64,000 bases of DNA from Desertivirga arenae (GCF_017355785.1 NZ_JAFEWE010000001.1:558001-622000), one strand, 5' to 3'. Positions 8,255 through 17,714 are shown, numbered from the stretch's first letter. Translations and numbers: made by a program. The notes: generated from the sequence alone by a model not told the origin.

Positions 8255-9139
8255 ATGGCACTAACAGATCAATTATCGGAAACACTAGTTGAAAGTCGCA
8301 TAAACGGAAAAGCAAAAGCCACTAGCGCTCAGAATATATCCACAGTAAACTCTATTGAAGTTAAAGACGTAACGGTATCATTTAAAACCAAGAAAGGAAT
8401 TTATACCGCAATTAAAGACATCAACCTGAATGTTAAAAAAGGTGAGATCATTTCTTTAATAGGGCACTCAGGTTGCGGAAAATCAACCTTAATGAATACT
8501 ATTTCAGGAATGGTTAACCCAACCCAGGGAACCGTAACAGCTAACGATAAGATCGTTAAAGGCCCTGGGCCGGATAGAGGAATTGTGTTCCAAAACTACT
8601 CATTACTACCCTGGCTTTCAGTCTACAAAAACATCTATGAGGCTGTTGATTCGGTGTTAGTCGCCAAGTCACCTGCAGAAAAAAAGGAGATTACTACTAA
8701 TGCCTTAGCTATGGTAAACTTACTCCCCCACAAAGATAAACTGCCCGGCCAACTTTCAGGAGGAATGAAACAGCGGGTAGCCATTGCAAGAGCTTTTGCA
8801 ATCAGCCCAAAGATCCTATTGCTCGATGAACCCTTTGGAGCCCTTGACGCCCTGACAAAAGGCTCTATGCATATCGAACTACTAAAGCTTTGGAACCTGG
8901 ATAACAGAAACAAGACGATTGTAATGGTTACCCATGATATCGAAGAAGCTATCTTTTTATCAGACCGCGTAGTAGTGATGAATAATGGTCCAGCGGCTAC
9001 TATCAAAGAAATCGTAGACGTTCCTCTTGAAAGACCAAGAAACAAAAAAGACATTGTCCATGCCCCGAAATACATGGAGATTCACGACAGATTACTAAGT
9101 CTCTTGTTTGATAAATTCTCCATCAACGATATCCACTAA
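8255..9139 (+). CDS. nrtD: Nitrate ABC transporter ATP-binding protein
   Basis: A 294-residue ABC ATPase with Walker A GHSGCGKST near residue 70, signature LSGGMKQR near 167, Walker B ILLLDEP near 188 and a switch histidine in VTHDIEEA. The first 35 residues are an extra low-complexity N-terminal tail. It lacks the fused binding-protein domain of cyanobacterial NrtC, so it corresponds to NrtD and would act as a homodimer with NrtB. It lies 32 bp after nrtB and 43 bp before narK. Confidence 0.92.
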   Translation: MALTDQLSETLVESRINGKAKATSAQNISTVNSIEVKDVTVSFKTKKGIYTAIKDINLNVKKGEIISLIGHSGCGKSTLMNTISGMVNPTQGTVTANDKIVKGPGPDRGIVFQNYSLLPWLSVYKNIYEAVDSVLVAKSPAEKKEITTNALAMVNLLPHKDKLPGQLSGGMKQRVAIARAFAISPKILLLDEPFGALDALTKGSMHIELLKLWNLDNRNKTIVMVTHDIEEAIFLSDRVVVMNNGPAATIKEIVDVPLERPRNKKDIVHAPKYMEIHDRLLSLLFDKFSINDIH

Positions 9140-9182
9140 TACAATCCCCTTCAACATTTTTTTCAATTAAAATAACACTAAA

Positions 9183-10508
9183 ATGACAAGCAACAAACCA
9201 CTATCAAAGCTCAACATCTTCAGTTTCAATGGAGTTCAAATGAGAACTTTCCATATCACATGGATGATGTTCTTTGTATGTTTTTTTGGCTGGTTCGGAC
9301 TGGCTCCATTAATGCCTACTATTCGTGAAGACCTCGGCCTGTCTAAGGGCCAGGTAGGAAATTTGATCATTGCATCAGTATCCTCCACTATTATAGCCAG
9401 GCTAGTTATAGGACGCCTTTGCGACACCTGGGGACCAAGAATAACCGCTGTTCGCTTACTCATTTTAGGTTCAATTCCGGTAATGTTGGTAGGCCTTTCG
9501 CACGACTACAGCACATTTTTACTTTTCCGACTTGCAATAGGCATGATCGGAGCATCTTTCGTGATCACACAATTTCACACCTCGATGATGTTTGCGCCGG
9601 AGATCAAAGGAACAGCGAATGCTGTAACTGGCGGATGGGGAAACCTTGGAGGAGGCATCACCAATATGGTTATGCCGATAATTTTTGCAACCATTGTCGG
9701 AATGGGCTATACTAAAGGAGAAGCCTGGAGATATGCAATGATCTTTCCCGGAGTAATGATGCTTATCATAGCATTCTTTTACTTTAAATACACGAAAGAT
9801 ACTCCCAACGGAAACTATAAAGAAATTGGCTACACTAAAGCCGACTCCGGAAAAACAGACTGGTCTGTTTTAGCCGACTGGAGAGTTTGGGCCCTGGCTT
9901 TGGCTTATGGAATGTGTTTTGGCATGGAAATAACATTTGACAATGTAGCTTCACTTCATTTTGTCGACACATTTGGACTAAAACAAGAAACTGCAGGTTT
10001 ACTCGCAGGTGTTTTCGGCGCCATGAACCTCTTCGCACGTGCATTCGGGGGTATCGTTGCAGACAAAGTTGGAAAATCATATGGATTAAAAGGCAAAGGC
10101 CTCTTACTCGCCTCCATGTTGTTATTGGAAGGCATTGGCTTAACATTTTTCGCTAGCGCCACCTCTCTTACTGCCGCCATTATTTACATGCTTTCATTTG
10201 CTATGTTCTTAAAGATGTCAAACGGAGCTACTTACGCAATTACCCCTTTTATAAACAAGAAAAATGTGGGATTAGTTAGCGGAATTGTAGGCGCAGGTGG
10301 AAACTTAGGAGGAATGATGTTTGGATTTCTATTTAAATCAGAAAACATTACCTACAACCAGGCCTTCACTTATATCGCCTATACGGTGATGGCTGTAGCC
10401 GCAATTATTCTACTTACAAGATTTCAAAAAGAATCAAAAACAGAAGAAATCACAAAAACATCACTTGAAAATGAAAAACTTGTAGCAAATCTGTCAAAAT
10501 CAAAGTAA
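9183..10508 (+). CDS. narK: Nitrate/nitrite MFS transporter NarK
   Basis: A 441-residue major facilitator with about 12 membrane segments, of the NarK/NasA family. Seen are GWFGLAPLMPTIREDLGLS in the first helix region and the glycine-rich nitrate signatures NAVTGGWGNLGGGITN (helix 5) and SGIVGAGGNLGGMMFG (helix 11), which line the nitrate path in NarK. It could import nitrate or exchange it for nitrite. It is the last gene of the porin-nrt operon, so the cell has a high-affinity ABC route and an MFS route together. AT-rich hairpins downstream may end the transcript. Confidence 0.95.
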   Translation: MTSNKPLSKLNIFSFNGVQMRTFHITWMMFFVCFFGWFGLAPLMPTIREDLGLSKGQVGNLIIASVSSTIIARLVIGRLCDTWGPRITAVRLLILGSIPVMLVGLSHDYSTFLLFRLAIGMIGASFVITQFHTSMMFAPEIKGTANAVTGGWGNLGGGITNMVMPIIFATIVGMGYTKGEAWRYAMIFPGVMMLIIAFFYFKYTKDTPNGNYKEIGYTKADSGKTDWSVLADWRVWALALAYGMCFGMEITFDNVASLHFVDTFGLKQETAGLLAGVFGAMNLFARAFGGIVADKVGKSYGLKGKGLLLASMLLLEGIGLTFFASATSLTAAIIYMLSFAMFLKMSNGATYAITPFINKKNVGLVSGIVGAGGNLGGMMFGFLFKSENITYNQAFTYIAYTVMAVAAIILLTRFQKESKTEEITKTSLENEKLVANLSKSK

Positions 10509-10548
10509 AAAAATCATAAAAATACCGCCATATCGGAGTGATTTTTTT
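10507..10548 (+). terminator. AT-rich hairpin after narK
   Basis: An A-rich arm ending in ATCA (10508-10516) can pair with TGATTTTTTT (10539-10548); within it CCG and CGG can form an inner stem. The T-run in the 3' arm makes it a possible terminator just after the narK stop. The structure is weak. Confidence 0.4.
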
Positions 10549-10595
10549 AAATTATATAATAAATAAAGACAGGAAAATAAAAAAAGAACAAAATT

Positions 10596-10633
10596 AGGCT
10601 CAAAAAGATGATTTCGATCATGTTTTTGAGCCT
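10596..10633. promoter_or_regulatory. 38-bp palindrome with an FNR-like core before the nitrate reductase operon
   Basis: Two 17-base arms (AGGCTCAAAAA-G-ATGAT and its mirror) flank TTCG, with one G-G mismatch. The centre (10608-10621) is ATGATTTCGATCAT, an FNR-like TGAT-N4-ATCA site. As RNA it folds into a 16-bp hairpin with a UUCG loop but has only a weak T-run after it. It may be an operator, a terminator for narK, or both. TAATTTTA at 10654-10661 is a possible -7 element about 40 bp after its centre. Confidence 0.6.
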
Positions 10634-10759
10634 TTATCTTTAAAATACAAGTATAATTTTATTATAAATTTCATATTTTTGATCATCAGACTTAGAATTA
10701 CTGATTTTTATATATAAAATTCAATAACAAAGGGCTTTTAAACAATCATTAGCAATAGT

Positions 10760-13700
10760 ATGACAGCAAAGCATCTACAAAATCAATTTACTACAACATG
10801 TTGCTATTGCGGTGTTGGCTGCGGAGTAGTAGTTGACAAGGAAAAAAACGGAACAATCAGCGTTAGTGGTGATAAGGACCATCCGGTTAACAGGGGAATG
10901 CTTTGCAGCAAAGGAATGAATCTTCAATACACCGTAAATGATAAGACAGACCGTTTGCTATATCCTGAAATGCGCTTCAATAAAAACATGCCAAGACAAA
11001 GAGTTTCCTGGGATGCAGCTTTGGACCGTACTGCAGCTGTTTTTAAAACATTTATTGACAAATACGGACCAGACTCAGTGGCCTTCTACGCCTCAGGTCA
11101 ATGCCTTACCGAAGAATATTATGTAATAAACAAACTGATTAAAGGATTTATCGGAAGCAACAACATCGACACAAACTCCAGGCTTTGCATGAGCAGTGCA
11201 GTGGTAGGATACAAAATGTCGTTGGGTGAAGATAGCGTACCTGTGTGCTACGATGATATTGAACTAGCTGATTGCTTCTACGTTACGGGAGCCAACCCGG
11301 CTTGGTGTCATCCAATTCTATGGAGAAGGGTTGAAGCCCATAAAGCAGCAAATCCCGGTGTTAAAATAATTGTAGTAGACCCAAGGATAACAGATACTTG
11401 CTCGATCGCAGACCTCCATCTTCAAATAAATCCAGGGACAGATATCACACTGAACTATGCTATTGGCCGGGCTCTCATCGAAAATGGCGCAATAGATCCA
11501 GATTTTATAAATAACCACACCGAAGGATTTGAAAAATACAGGGAACTTGTATTCGGAAAAACAATTTTCGAAGCTTCCGTTATCTGTGGAGTAAACGAAG
11601 ACGATATTCTTCTTGCCGCAGAATACATAAGTGATGCAAAAGGATTTATAACCATGTGGACAATGGGACTTAACCAAAGCTCTATTGGTACCAATAAAAA
11701 TTTAAGCTTAATAAACTTAAACCTGATTACGGGACATATAGGCAAACCAGGATCTGGTCCTTTTTCCCTGACAGGACAACCAAATGCAATGGGCGGTCGC
11801 GAGGTAGGAGGTTTATCAAATCTCCTGCCTGCCCATAGAAACTTAGCAAATCCACTGCACCGGGAAGAAGTACAGAAATTCTGGGGAGGTACAACCATTT
11901 CAGAAAAGCCAGGACTAACTGCTACGGAGATGTTTGAGGCACTTCATGAGGGCCGGTTAAAAGCTATATGGATCCTTTGCACTAATCCACTGACAAGCCT
12001 TCCGAACACCCGTTTTGCAGAGGAAGCACTTAAGAAAGCCAAATTTGTTGTTGTACAGGAAGTTAGCAGCAAACCAGAAACCCTTCAATATGCTGATGTA
12101 ATTCTTCCGGCAGCAGCATGGACAGAGAAAGAAGGCACTATGACTAATTCTGAAAGAAGGATTAGCTACCTGCACCAAATCATTCCCCCTCCCGGCGAAG
12201 CTTTGGCTGATGCTGAGATTATTTGCCGCTTTGCAAGGAAGATGGGCTATCATGGTTTTGATTACAGTTCCATGGAAGAAATTTACAGGGAGCACACAAA
12301 ACTTACAGCAAAAACAAATCTGAATATACTGGGGCTTGATTACAACATTATTAAAGACCAGAAAACGATTCAGTGGCCCTTCAATAAAAAGAACAATACG
12401 GGTACTAAGCGTCTATTCACCGACAAAAAATTCTACACCCCAAGCACCAGGGCCATCATTCATGCACCTGAAGATACCTTCACCAGTGAAATGCCTGATG
12501 AGGACTTTCCCTTCATTTTAACAACAGGCAGGATTAGGGATCATTGGCATACCATGAGTAAAACAGGAAAAGTAAATAAGCTCAAAAAGCATATCTCGCA
12601 GGCCTTCCTCGAAATTCACCCCTTAGATGCTGATCAGCTAGGAGTTAAGGATGGTGAAATTGTAACGGTGAACTCAAGAAGAGGTGACGTACGGGTAAAA
12701 GCAAAAGTTTCCGGAAGCATCAAGCAAGGGGTTGTTTTCCTGCCAATGCACTGGGGGAAAATACTGGGCAATGATCTCAACAGGGCGAATAATGTTACGA
12801 GTACCTTACTCGACCCTTACTCCAAAGAACCTGATTTTAAATACTGCGCGGTTAATGTTATAAAATACGTAAAACCCAAACAACATATTGTAGTGATCGG
12901 TGCTGGCGCAGGATCATTTGGATTTGTAAAAAGCTATCGCGAAATCAATCAGGATGACGAAATCACCATATTCAGTAAAGAAGACTTCCCTTTCTATAAC
13001 CGGGTAATGCTTCCGGATTATATCAGCGGTGAACAACAATGGGAGCAGCTGGTAAAAATGAAAGATTCAGAAGAACCTGAATACAGGATCAGACTTCTCA
13101 GAGGTGTAAGCGTTGAAAAAGTAAACCGTGAGGAAAAGTTTTTAATAGATTCAAGAGGTATAAAAACTTACTACGACAAGCTTATCGTGGCTACTGGTAG
13201 TCGCGCAGCGATACCCAGGAATGTCCCCACCCTTCCTGGTATATTCACTATGCGAAGTCGGACTGATGCTGATAATTTCAAAAAGCACGTGCCGAAGAAT
13301 GGCCATGTAGTTATTGTTGGAGGCGGATTACTAGGCCTTGAAATGGCGGCTTCTTTACGCGAAATAGGAATAAAGATTACAATCGTACAGCGTATTTCAA
13401 GATTTCTCAACCGACAGCTAGACCCACTGGGCAGCCAGTTGCTGCACGAGGAAATGGTAGATCAGGGTTGTGATATTTATTACAACGATGAGGTACAATT
13501 ATTCTACGGACGATCTAAGCTTACCGGTGTAGGCCTTGCGAGTGGAAGAAAGATAAATTGCGATGCTTTGATCATTGCAATTGGAACTACGCCAAACCTC
13601 GAATTGGCACGGGACTCTGGTTTGGAATGTAAAAGAGGCGTGGTAGTAAATGAGCGTTTACAGACTAGCGACCCTGATGTTTTCGCTATTGGGGAGATTG

Positions 13701-14281
13701 CAGAATTTGAAGGGGTATTGTACGGGATAACCGCAGCGGCAGAACAGCAGGCAGAAGTTGTTGCCCGTTCCCTGAGTGGAGATATAGCCAGCTACTATCA
13801 AGGCAGCTTGTTTATGAATATTATAAAGATCCAGGGTTTTGATTTGTGTAGTATTGGAATACCAGAATGCCCTGACGATAAGAACTACGAGGAGATAGTA
13901 TTCATCGACAAAGCGAAACGATACTATAAAAAATGCATTATTCACGAAGACCGCCTTGTCGGAGCAATTCTGATCGGGGATAAATCAGAGTTTCAGGAGT
14001 TCCGGGAGCTTATAGGTAATAAAACAGAGCTAAGTGAAAAACGGATCCAGTTGCTTCGAAGCGGCAAAAAAGCAGACCCGGTACTGGGAAAACTCGTTTG
14101 CAGTTGCAATAACGTAGGAAGCGAAAATATCAAAAACAAGATACAAGGCGGATGTAGCGATTTTAAAGAGCTCTGCTCATCTACAGGTGCGGGAACGGGC
14201 TGCGGCTCTTGCCGTCCTGAAGTGAAACGTATCCTTGAAGAAAGTTTAAAAAATGAATTAGTTGAAAGCGCTGTAGTATGA
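10760..14281 (+). CDS. Assimilatory nitrate reductase fused to FAD/NAD(P)H and [2Fe-2S] domains
   Basis: A 1173-residue three-part enzyme. Residues 1 to about 690 are a bis-MGD molybdopterin oxidoreductase of the NasC/NarB type, with a [4Fe-4S] site at Cys14, Cys17, Cys21 and Cys49 and probable Mo ligand Cys143 (in RLCMSSAV). Residues about 705-1010 are a Pyr_redox flavoprotein with dinucleotide motifs GAGAGSFG near 713 and GGGLLGLEMA near 852. Residues about 1112-1157 are a BFD-type [2Fe-2S] domain (CSCNN then GCGSC). In Bacillus these parts are the separate proteins NasC and NasB; here one chain should pass electrons from NAD(P)H to nitrate in the cytoplasm. No signal peptide is seen. It overlaps the next gene by 4 bp. 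Confidence 0.93.
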   Translation: MTAKHLQNQFTTTCCYCGVGCGVVVDKEKNGTISVSGDKDHPVNRGMLCSKGMNLQYTVNDKTDRLLYPEMRFNKNMPRQRVSWDAALDRTAAVFKTFIDKYGPDSVAFYASGQCLTEEYYVINKLIKGFIGSNNIDTNSRLCMSSAVVGYKMSLGEDSVPVCYDDIELADCFYVTGANPAWCHPILWRRVEAHKAANPGVKIIVVDPRITDTCSIADLHLQINPGTDITLNYAIGRALIENGAIDPDFINNHTEGFEKYRELVFGKTIFEASVICGVNEDDILLAAEYISDAKGFITMWTMGLNQSSIGTNKNLSLINLNLITGHIGKPGSGPFSLTGQPNAMGGREVGGLSNLLPAHRNLANPLHREEVQKFWGGTTISEKPGLTATEMFEALHEGRLKAIWILCTNPLTSLPNTRFAEEALKKAKFVVVQEVSSKPETLQYADVILPAAAWTEKEGTMTNSERRISYLHQIIPPPGEALADAEIICRFARKMGYHGFDYSSMEEIYREHTKLTAKTNLNILGLDYNIIKDQKTIQWPFNKKNNTGTKRLFTDKKFYTPSTRAIIHAPEDTFTSEMPDEDFPFILTTGRIRDHWHTMSKTGKVNKLKKHISQAFLEIHPLDADQLGVKDGEIVTVNSRRGDVRVKAKVSGSIKQGVVFLPMHWGKILGNDLNRANNVTSTLLDPYSKEPDFKYCAVNVIKYVKPKQHIVVIGAGAGSFGFVKSYREINQDDEITIFSKEDFPFYNRVMLPDYISGEQQWEQLVKMKDSEEPEYRIRLLRGVSVEKVNREEKFLIDSRGIKTYYDKLIVATGSRAAIPRNVPTLPGIFTMRSRTDADNFKKHVPKNGHVVIVGGGLLGLEMAASLREIGIKITIVQRISRFLNRQLDPLGSQLLHEEMVDQGCDIYYNDEVQLFYGRSKLTGVGLASGRKINCDALIIAIGTTPNLELARDSGLECKRGVVVNERLQTSDPDVFAIGEIAEFEGVLYGITAAAEQQAEVVARSLSGDIASYYQGSLFMNIIKIQGFDLCSIGIPECPDDKNYEEIVFIDKAKRYYKKCIIHEDRLVGAILIGDKSEFQEFRELIGNKTELSEKRIQLLRSGKKADPVLGKLVCSCNNVGSENIKNKIQGGCSDFKELCSSTGAGTGCGSCRPEVKRILEESLKNELVESAVV

Positions 14282-15780
14282 AAGAGGAATTAGCATCACC
14301 AACACATTCCATAAAGATCAATCTCCCCGGTGGCATTGTTGCGGCTGGAGATTTACTGGTAATACTGAACGCGGCAGAAAAAGCAGGGGTATCGAAAATC
14401 AGTCTTGGTAACAGGCAACAACTTTTCCTCAGTGTGCAGGATGAAAAGCTGGAAGACCTGGAACATGAATTCCTTATGGAGGATATTGAGTATGAGAAAG
14501 GCTCAGACATCTATCCTAATATAATTAGTTCGTATGTTTCAGAAGACATTTTCAGTGTTTCTAATTGGCTTCGCGAAGGGGTTTATAAAGACATTCTGGA
14601 TGGTTTTGATTTTAAACCTCAATTAAAGATCAATCTGGCAGATAACAATCAGAGCTTTATCCCATTCTTTACCGGAAATCTGAATTTTATAGCTTCAACC
14701 ATTAGCAATTTCTGGCATTTACACATACGATTCCCTAAATCCAATAGTTTTTACTCCTGGCCAAACCTCGTCTATACAGAAGACATAGCAGCCTTGTGTA
14801 AGCTAATAGAAGAAAATATTTTCGCCAATAAGGCTCTTTTCTATGATCGGGATATCGTTGACGGATCTATTCTGTTTGAAAAGATATCGGCATTAAAGCG
14901 TTTTATTACACAGGCTCCTATAGAACCGCTGACGCTTCCCGACTTTCAGCTCCCCTATTATGAAGGCTTTAACAAATACGGGAACAAGTACTGGTTAGGG
15001 ATCTATAAACGTAATGAAGAATATTCTATTGAGTTTTTAAAAGACATCTGTTCCATTTGCCTCCAAAGTCGCGTAGGTCAGATTTATACAACTCCATGGA
15101 AATCACTTATTATTAAAGATATAAATCCTGAAAACAGGAAACTATGGAACTTTATTCTTGCGAAAAACAGGGTTAATGTCCGGCATGCTTCCAATGAGCT
15201 GAACTGGCAGATAGAAGACCAATGCGAATATGGCCTAAAACTTAAACAGCATCTGGTGCGGCAGTTTGATCTCGAAGATATCCGGACCTTTAAACTTTGC
15301 TTCGCGGTTAAGATAAATCCCAAAACAGGATTATTTGGATCGGTTATTATCAAAAAGCATCCTGAAACAACTCAGGGAGAACAAGATAAGTTTGATGTAT
15401 TACACACCCGCGACTTTAATCCGAACTCAAAAGACTTTTTAATCTACCGCACTGCTGTTTCTTTCGATAACCTTGCTAACACTTTGATTGAATTGTCGGA
15501 TCATTTCTACACCCTGCAGACCGATGGGGATTCAATATCTCCTTCTATATTATCTTCGGGCAACGAACAGGAACAGGAAGAAGAGAAAGTGATAGTGCAT
15601 CAATGCAGGCATTGTGGAACAGTTTACGATCAGGAATACGGAGAAGATTTTGGCGCAATACCAGCTGGCACACTGTTTTCTTCCTTACCGGCAAGCTACA
15701 CATGCCCAACTTGCGATTCACCAAAAACAGATTTTACAGAAGTTGACAAAAACTCTTTAGTACAAATGGTACTTTTGTAG
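14278..15780 (+). CDS. Nitrite/sulfite-reductase-like protein with C-terminal rubredoxin domain
   Basis: A 500-residue protein translationally coupled (ATGA) to the nitrate reductase. The N-terminal part (LPGGIVAAGDLL and IGNRQ-like LGNRQQLFLS) resembles the ferredoxin-like half-domains of siroheme nitrite/sulfite reductases, and TTPWKSLIIKDI recalls their FFTPWKS segment. The C-x5-C / C-x3-C cysteines that hold siroheme and [4Fe-4S] are not found, so it is probably not a reductase itself. Residues about 440-490 form a rubredoxin with Cys443, Cys446, Cys476 and Cys479. It may carry electrons to the nitrate reductase or NirB; this is inference. Confidence 0.75.
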   Translation: MKEELASPTHSIKINLPGGIVAAGDLLVILNAAEKAGVSKISLGNRQQLFLSVQDEKLEDLEHEFLMEDIEYEKGSDIYPNIISSYVSEDIFSVSNWLREGVYKDILDGFDFKPQLKINLADNNQSFIPFFTGNLNFIASTISNFWHLHIRFPKSNSFYSWPNLVYTEDIAALCKLIEENIFANKALFYDRDIVDGSILFEKISALKRFITQAPIEPLTLPDFQLPYYEGFNKYGNKYWLGIYKRNEEYSIEFLKDICSICLQSRVGQIYTTPWKSLIIKDINPENRKLWNFILAKNRVNVRHASNELNWQIEDQCEYGLKLKQHLVRQFDLEDIRTFKLCFAVKINPKTGLFGSVIIKKHPETTQGEQDKFDVLHTRDFNPNSKDFLIYRTAVSFDNLANTLIELSDHFYTLQTDGDSISPSILSSGNEQEQEEEKVIVHQCRHCGTVYDQEYGEDFGAIPAGTLFSSLPASYTCPTCDSPKTDFTEVDKNSLVQMVLL

Positions 15781-15784
15781 TAGA

Positions 15785-16516
15785 ATGGATATAAACTTGC
15801 TGCTAGCACTATCTCTCTTTGTAGTAGGATTTCTCTACGCTTCTGTAGGACACGGTGGTGCCAGTGGCTATCTTGCCGTACTTTCAATCTTTGCAATACC
15901 CGTCTTAGACTACAAGCCCCTGATACTGGTGCTGAATATTTTGGTTGCAAGTATGGGTTTTATCCAGTTTACAAGGGCAGGCTATTTCAAATGGCGACTC
16001 TGTTGGCCCTTTTTGCTGACCTCCATTCCCGCAGCATTTATTGGTTCAAAGATGCCGGTTAAAGGTGACCTTTATAACCTACTTTTAGGTCTTGCTCTCG
16101 TTATTCCGGTAATTAGATTGCTGGGATTTACACCAGTAGAAAGACTTCGGCGAAAAGAGGTTAAAGTCCCGGTGGCACTTTTTATAGGGATTATCATAGG
16201 GTTCTTATCGGGGATGTTAAATATTGGCGGAGGCATATTCCTGAGCCCGGTTCTGATATTACTGGCTTGGGCAGATGCAAAAGAAGCTGCCGCTGCTTCT
16301 GCAATTTTCATCGTACTTAATTCCGCTGCCGGATTATTAGGATTTAAGGGAACAATAAACTTCGACATCTCATCTTCCGCCTGGTTTATAGCTGCTCTTT
16401 GTGGAGGAATAGCAGGAGCTTATTGGGGTAGTCAACGTTTTAAAGTGGTTACTGTTCGATATTTACTAACGGCCGTACTGGCAATAGCTTCTGTAAAACT
16501 TATATTTTTCATGTGA
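15785..16516 (+). CDS. TauE/SafE-family membrane permease
   Basis: A 243-residue membrane protein with about eight hydrophobic segments in two repeats, each with a glycine-rich signature: VGHGGASGYLAVLSIF near residue 20 and LNIGGGIFLSPVLILL near 145. This is the TauE/SafE (DUF81) family, known or proposed to export sulfite, sulfoacetate and other small anions. In this operon nitrite or sulfite efflux, or anion uptake, would make sense, but specificity cannot be read from sequence. It starts 4 bp after the rubredoxin gene and its stop overlaps the moaA start by one base. Confidence 0.85.
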   Translation: MDINLLLALSLFVVGFLYASVGHGGASGYLAVLSIFAIPVLDYKPLILVLNILVASMGFIQFTRAGYFKWRLCWPFLLTSIPAAFIGSKMPVKGDLYNLLLGLALVIPVIRLLGFTPVERLRRKEVKVPVALFIGIIIGFLSGMLNIGGGIFLSPVLILLAWADAKEAAAASAIFIVLNSAAGLLGFKGTINFDISSSAWFIAALCGGIAGAYWGSQRFKVVTVRYLLTAVLAIASVKLIFFM

Positions 16517-17478
16517 TGGTTGAATTGAGAGATGATTTTGAAAGAAAGTTTAAGACTCTGCGGGTAAGTTTAATCAATACCTGCAACCTGGGCTGCGTTT
16601 ATTGTACCTGCGGAACTGAAGATCTTAAGGAGAACCATATTCTTACCAAGGAGAAAGGATTGTCTGCCGATGCGCTTTCTGCTATTATTTCTCAGCTACA
16701 TCATTCTCTTCAGCTGGAAACAGTCCGTTTTACCGGTGGTGAGCCTTTACTCTATAAAGATCTGATTAAGATAATAAGATCGGTAAAACAACTAGGAATA
16801 GATGATTTAAAGATAACCACGAATGGTCTTCTACTGGAGAATATTGCAGGGGACTTAGCTAAAGCTGGCATCAAATCGATGAATGTTTCGCTTGATGCTA
16901 TTGATGAGGATATATTTTTTAAAGTCAGTCGCAGAAGCGGGATTCACAGGATCCTTAAAGGAATTGATAAGGCCATAGAGAGTGGAATTGATGTTAAGTT
17001 AAATTCTGTTGTAATGAAAGGCTTGAACGAAAGCCAGATCCTTCCTCTACTGGATTTTGCTTTTAAAAGAAACTTAAAGATAAGGTTCCTGGAAATTATG
17101 GCCATGGGGCATTTATTTGGCGAGGCAGATAAGCATTTCTTTTCTCAGGATGAGATCCTGGCCGTAATTAATTCTCAGCACCAGTTTCAAAAACTTTCAA
17201 GGACCAGCTCCTCCACTGCAAATTACTGGCAAACGATTGAAGGTAAAGTATTCGGAATAGTTGCAAATGAAAGCGAACCTTTCTGTGGCGATTGCAATCG
17301 CCTTCGGCTGGATTCCCTTGGAAACATTTATGGTTGCCTCAGCAGCAATTTCCCTATCGCTGTTACAAACATTGAAACTGAAGACGAATTAGCAAACAAG
17401 CTGCAAATCGCTATGTGGCAAAAGCAAAGCCTTAAATTCACGGGCAGCAATCTCAGCATGCTAAATATTGGAGGATAG
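16516..17478 (+). CDS. moaA: GTP 3',8-cyclase MoaA
   Basis: A radical SAM enzyme of 320 residues that starts molybdopterin synthesis from GTP. The SAM-binding [4Fe-4S] motif is Cys23-x3-Cys27-x2-Cys30 (in NTCNLGCVYCTC); the C-terminal cluster that binds GTP is CGDCNRLRLDSLGNIYGC. The protein ends in Gly-Gly, as catalytic MoaA proteins do. I chose the ATG at 16516, which overlaps the upstream stop in TGATG; a GTG three bases earlier is possible. The third residue of the first motif is Val-Tyr rather than the usual Arg-Tyr, a mild variation. Confidence 0.94.
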   Translation: MVELRDDFERKFKTLRVSLINTCNLGCVYCTCGTEDLKENHILTKEKGLSADALSAIISQLHHSLQLETVRFTGGEPLLYKDLIKIIRSVKQLGIDDLKITTNGLLLENIAGDLAKAGIKSMNVSLDAIDEDIFFKVSRRSGIHRILKGIDKAIESGIDVKLNSVVMKGLNESQILPLLDFAFKRNLKIRFLEIMAMGHLFGEADKHFFSQDEILAVINSQHQFQKLSRTSSSTANYWQTIEGKVFGIVANESEPFCGDCNRLRLDSLGNIYGCLSSNFPIAVTNIETEDELANKLQIAMWQKQSLKFTGSNLSMLNIGG

Positions 17479-17480
17479 TA

Positions 17481-17714
17481 ATGACTATAGAAGTTTACGC
17501 AATACTCAAAGAATACTTTGAAAAGCAATTCATCATCAGCGAGCAGATCTCAGATATTAACGCGCTTAAAGAGCACCTCTCAATACAGAACCCGGAAGCA
17601 ATAGATATTTTACGTTCCTGCAGATTTGCAGTAGACGATGAGTTTGTTGCCGATACTTATCAATTGAAAGAAAATGACAGCATCAGCATTATCCCTCCAA
17701 GCAGTGGAGGTTAG
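17481..17714 (+). CDS. moaD: Molybdopterin synthase sulfur carrier subunit MoaD
   Basis: A 77-residue ubiquitin-like protein ending in PPSSGG. The terminal Gly-Gly is adenylylated and converted to thiocarboxylate, which MoaE uses to put dithiolene sulfurs on cyclic pyranopterin. The length fits the family. It begins two bases after moaA and overlaps moaE, so the two synthase subunits are translationally coupled. The activating enzyme (MoeB) is not in this window. Confidence 0.93.
   Translation: MTIEVYAILKEYFEKQFIISEQISDINALKEHLSIQNPEAIDILRSCRFAVDDEFVADTYQLKENDSISIIPPSSGG

Noticed and set aside
11455-11898. 147-codon frame opposite the nitrate reductase
   Set aside because: It lies inside the molybdopterin domain on the other strand and shows no recognisable motifs.
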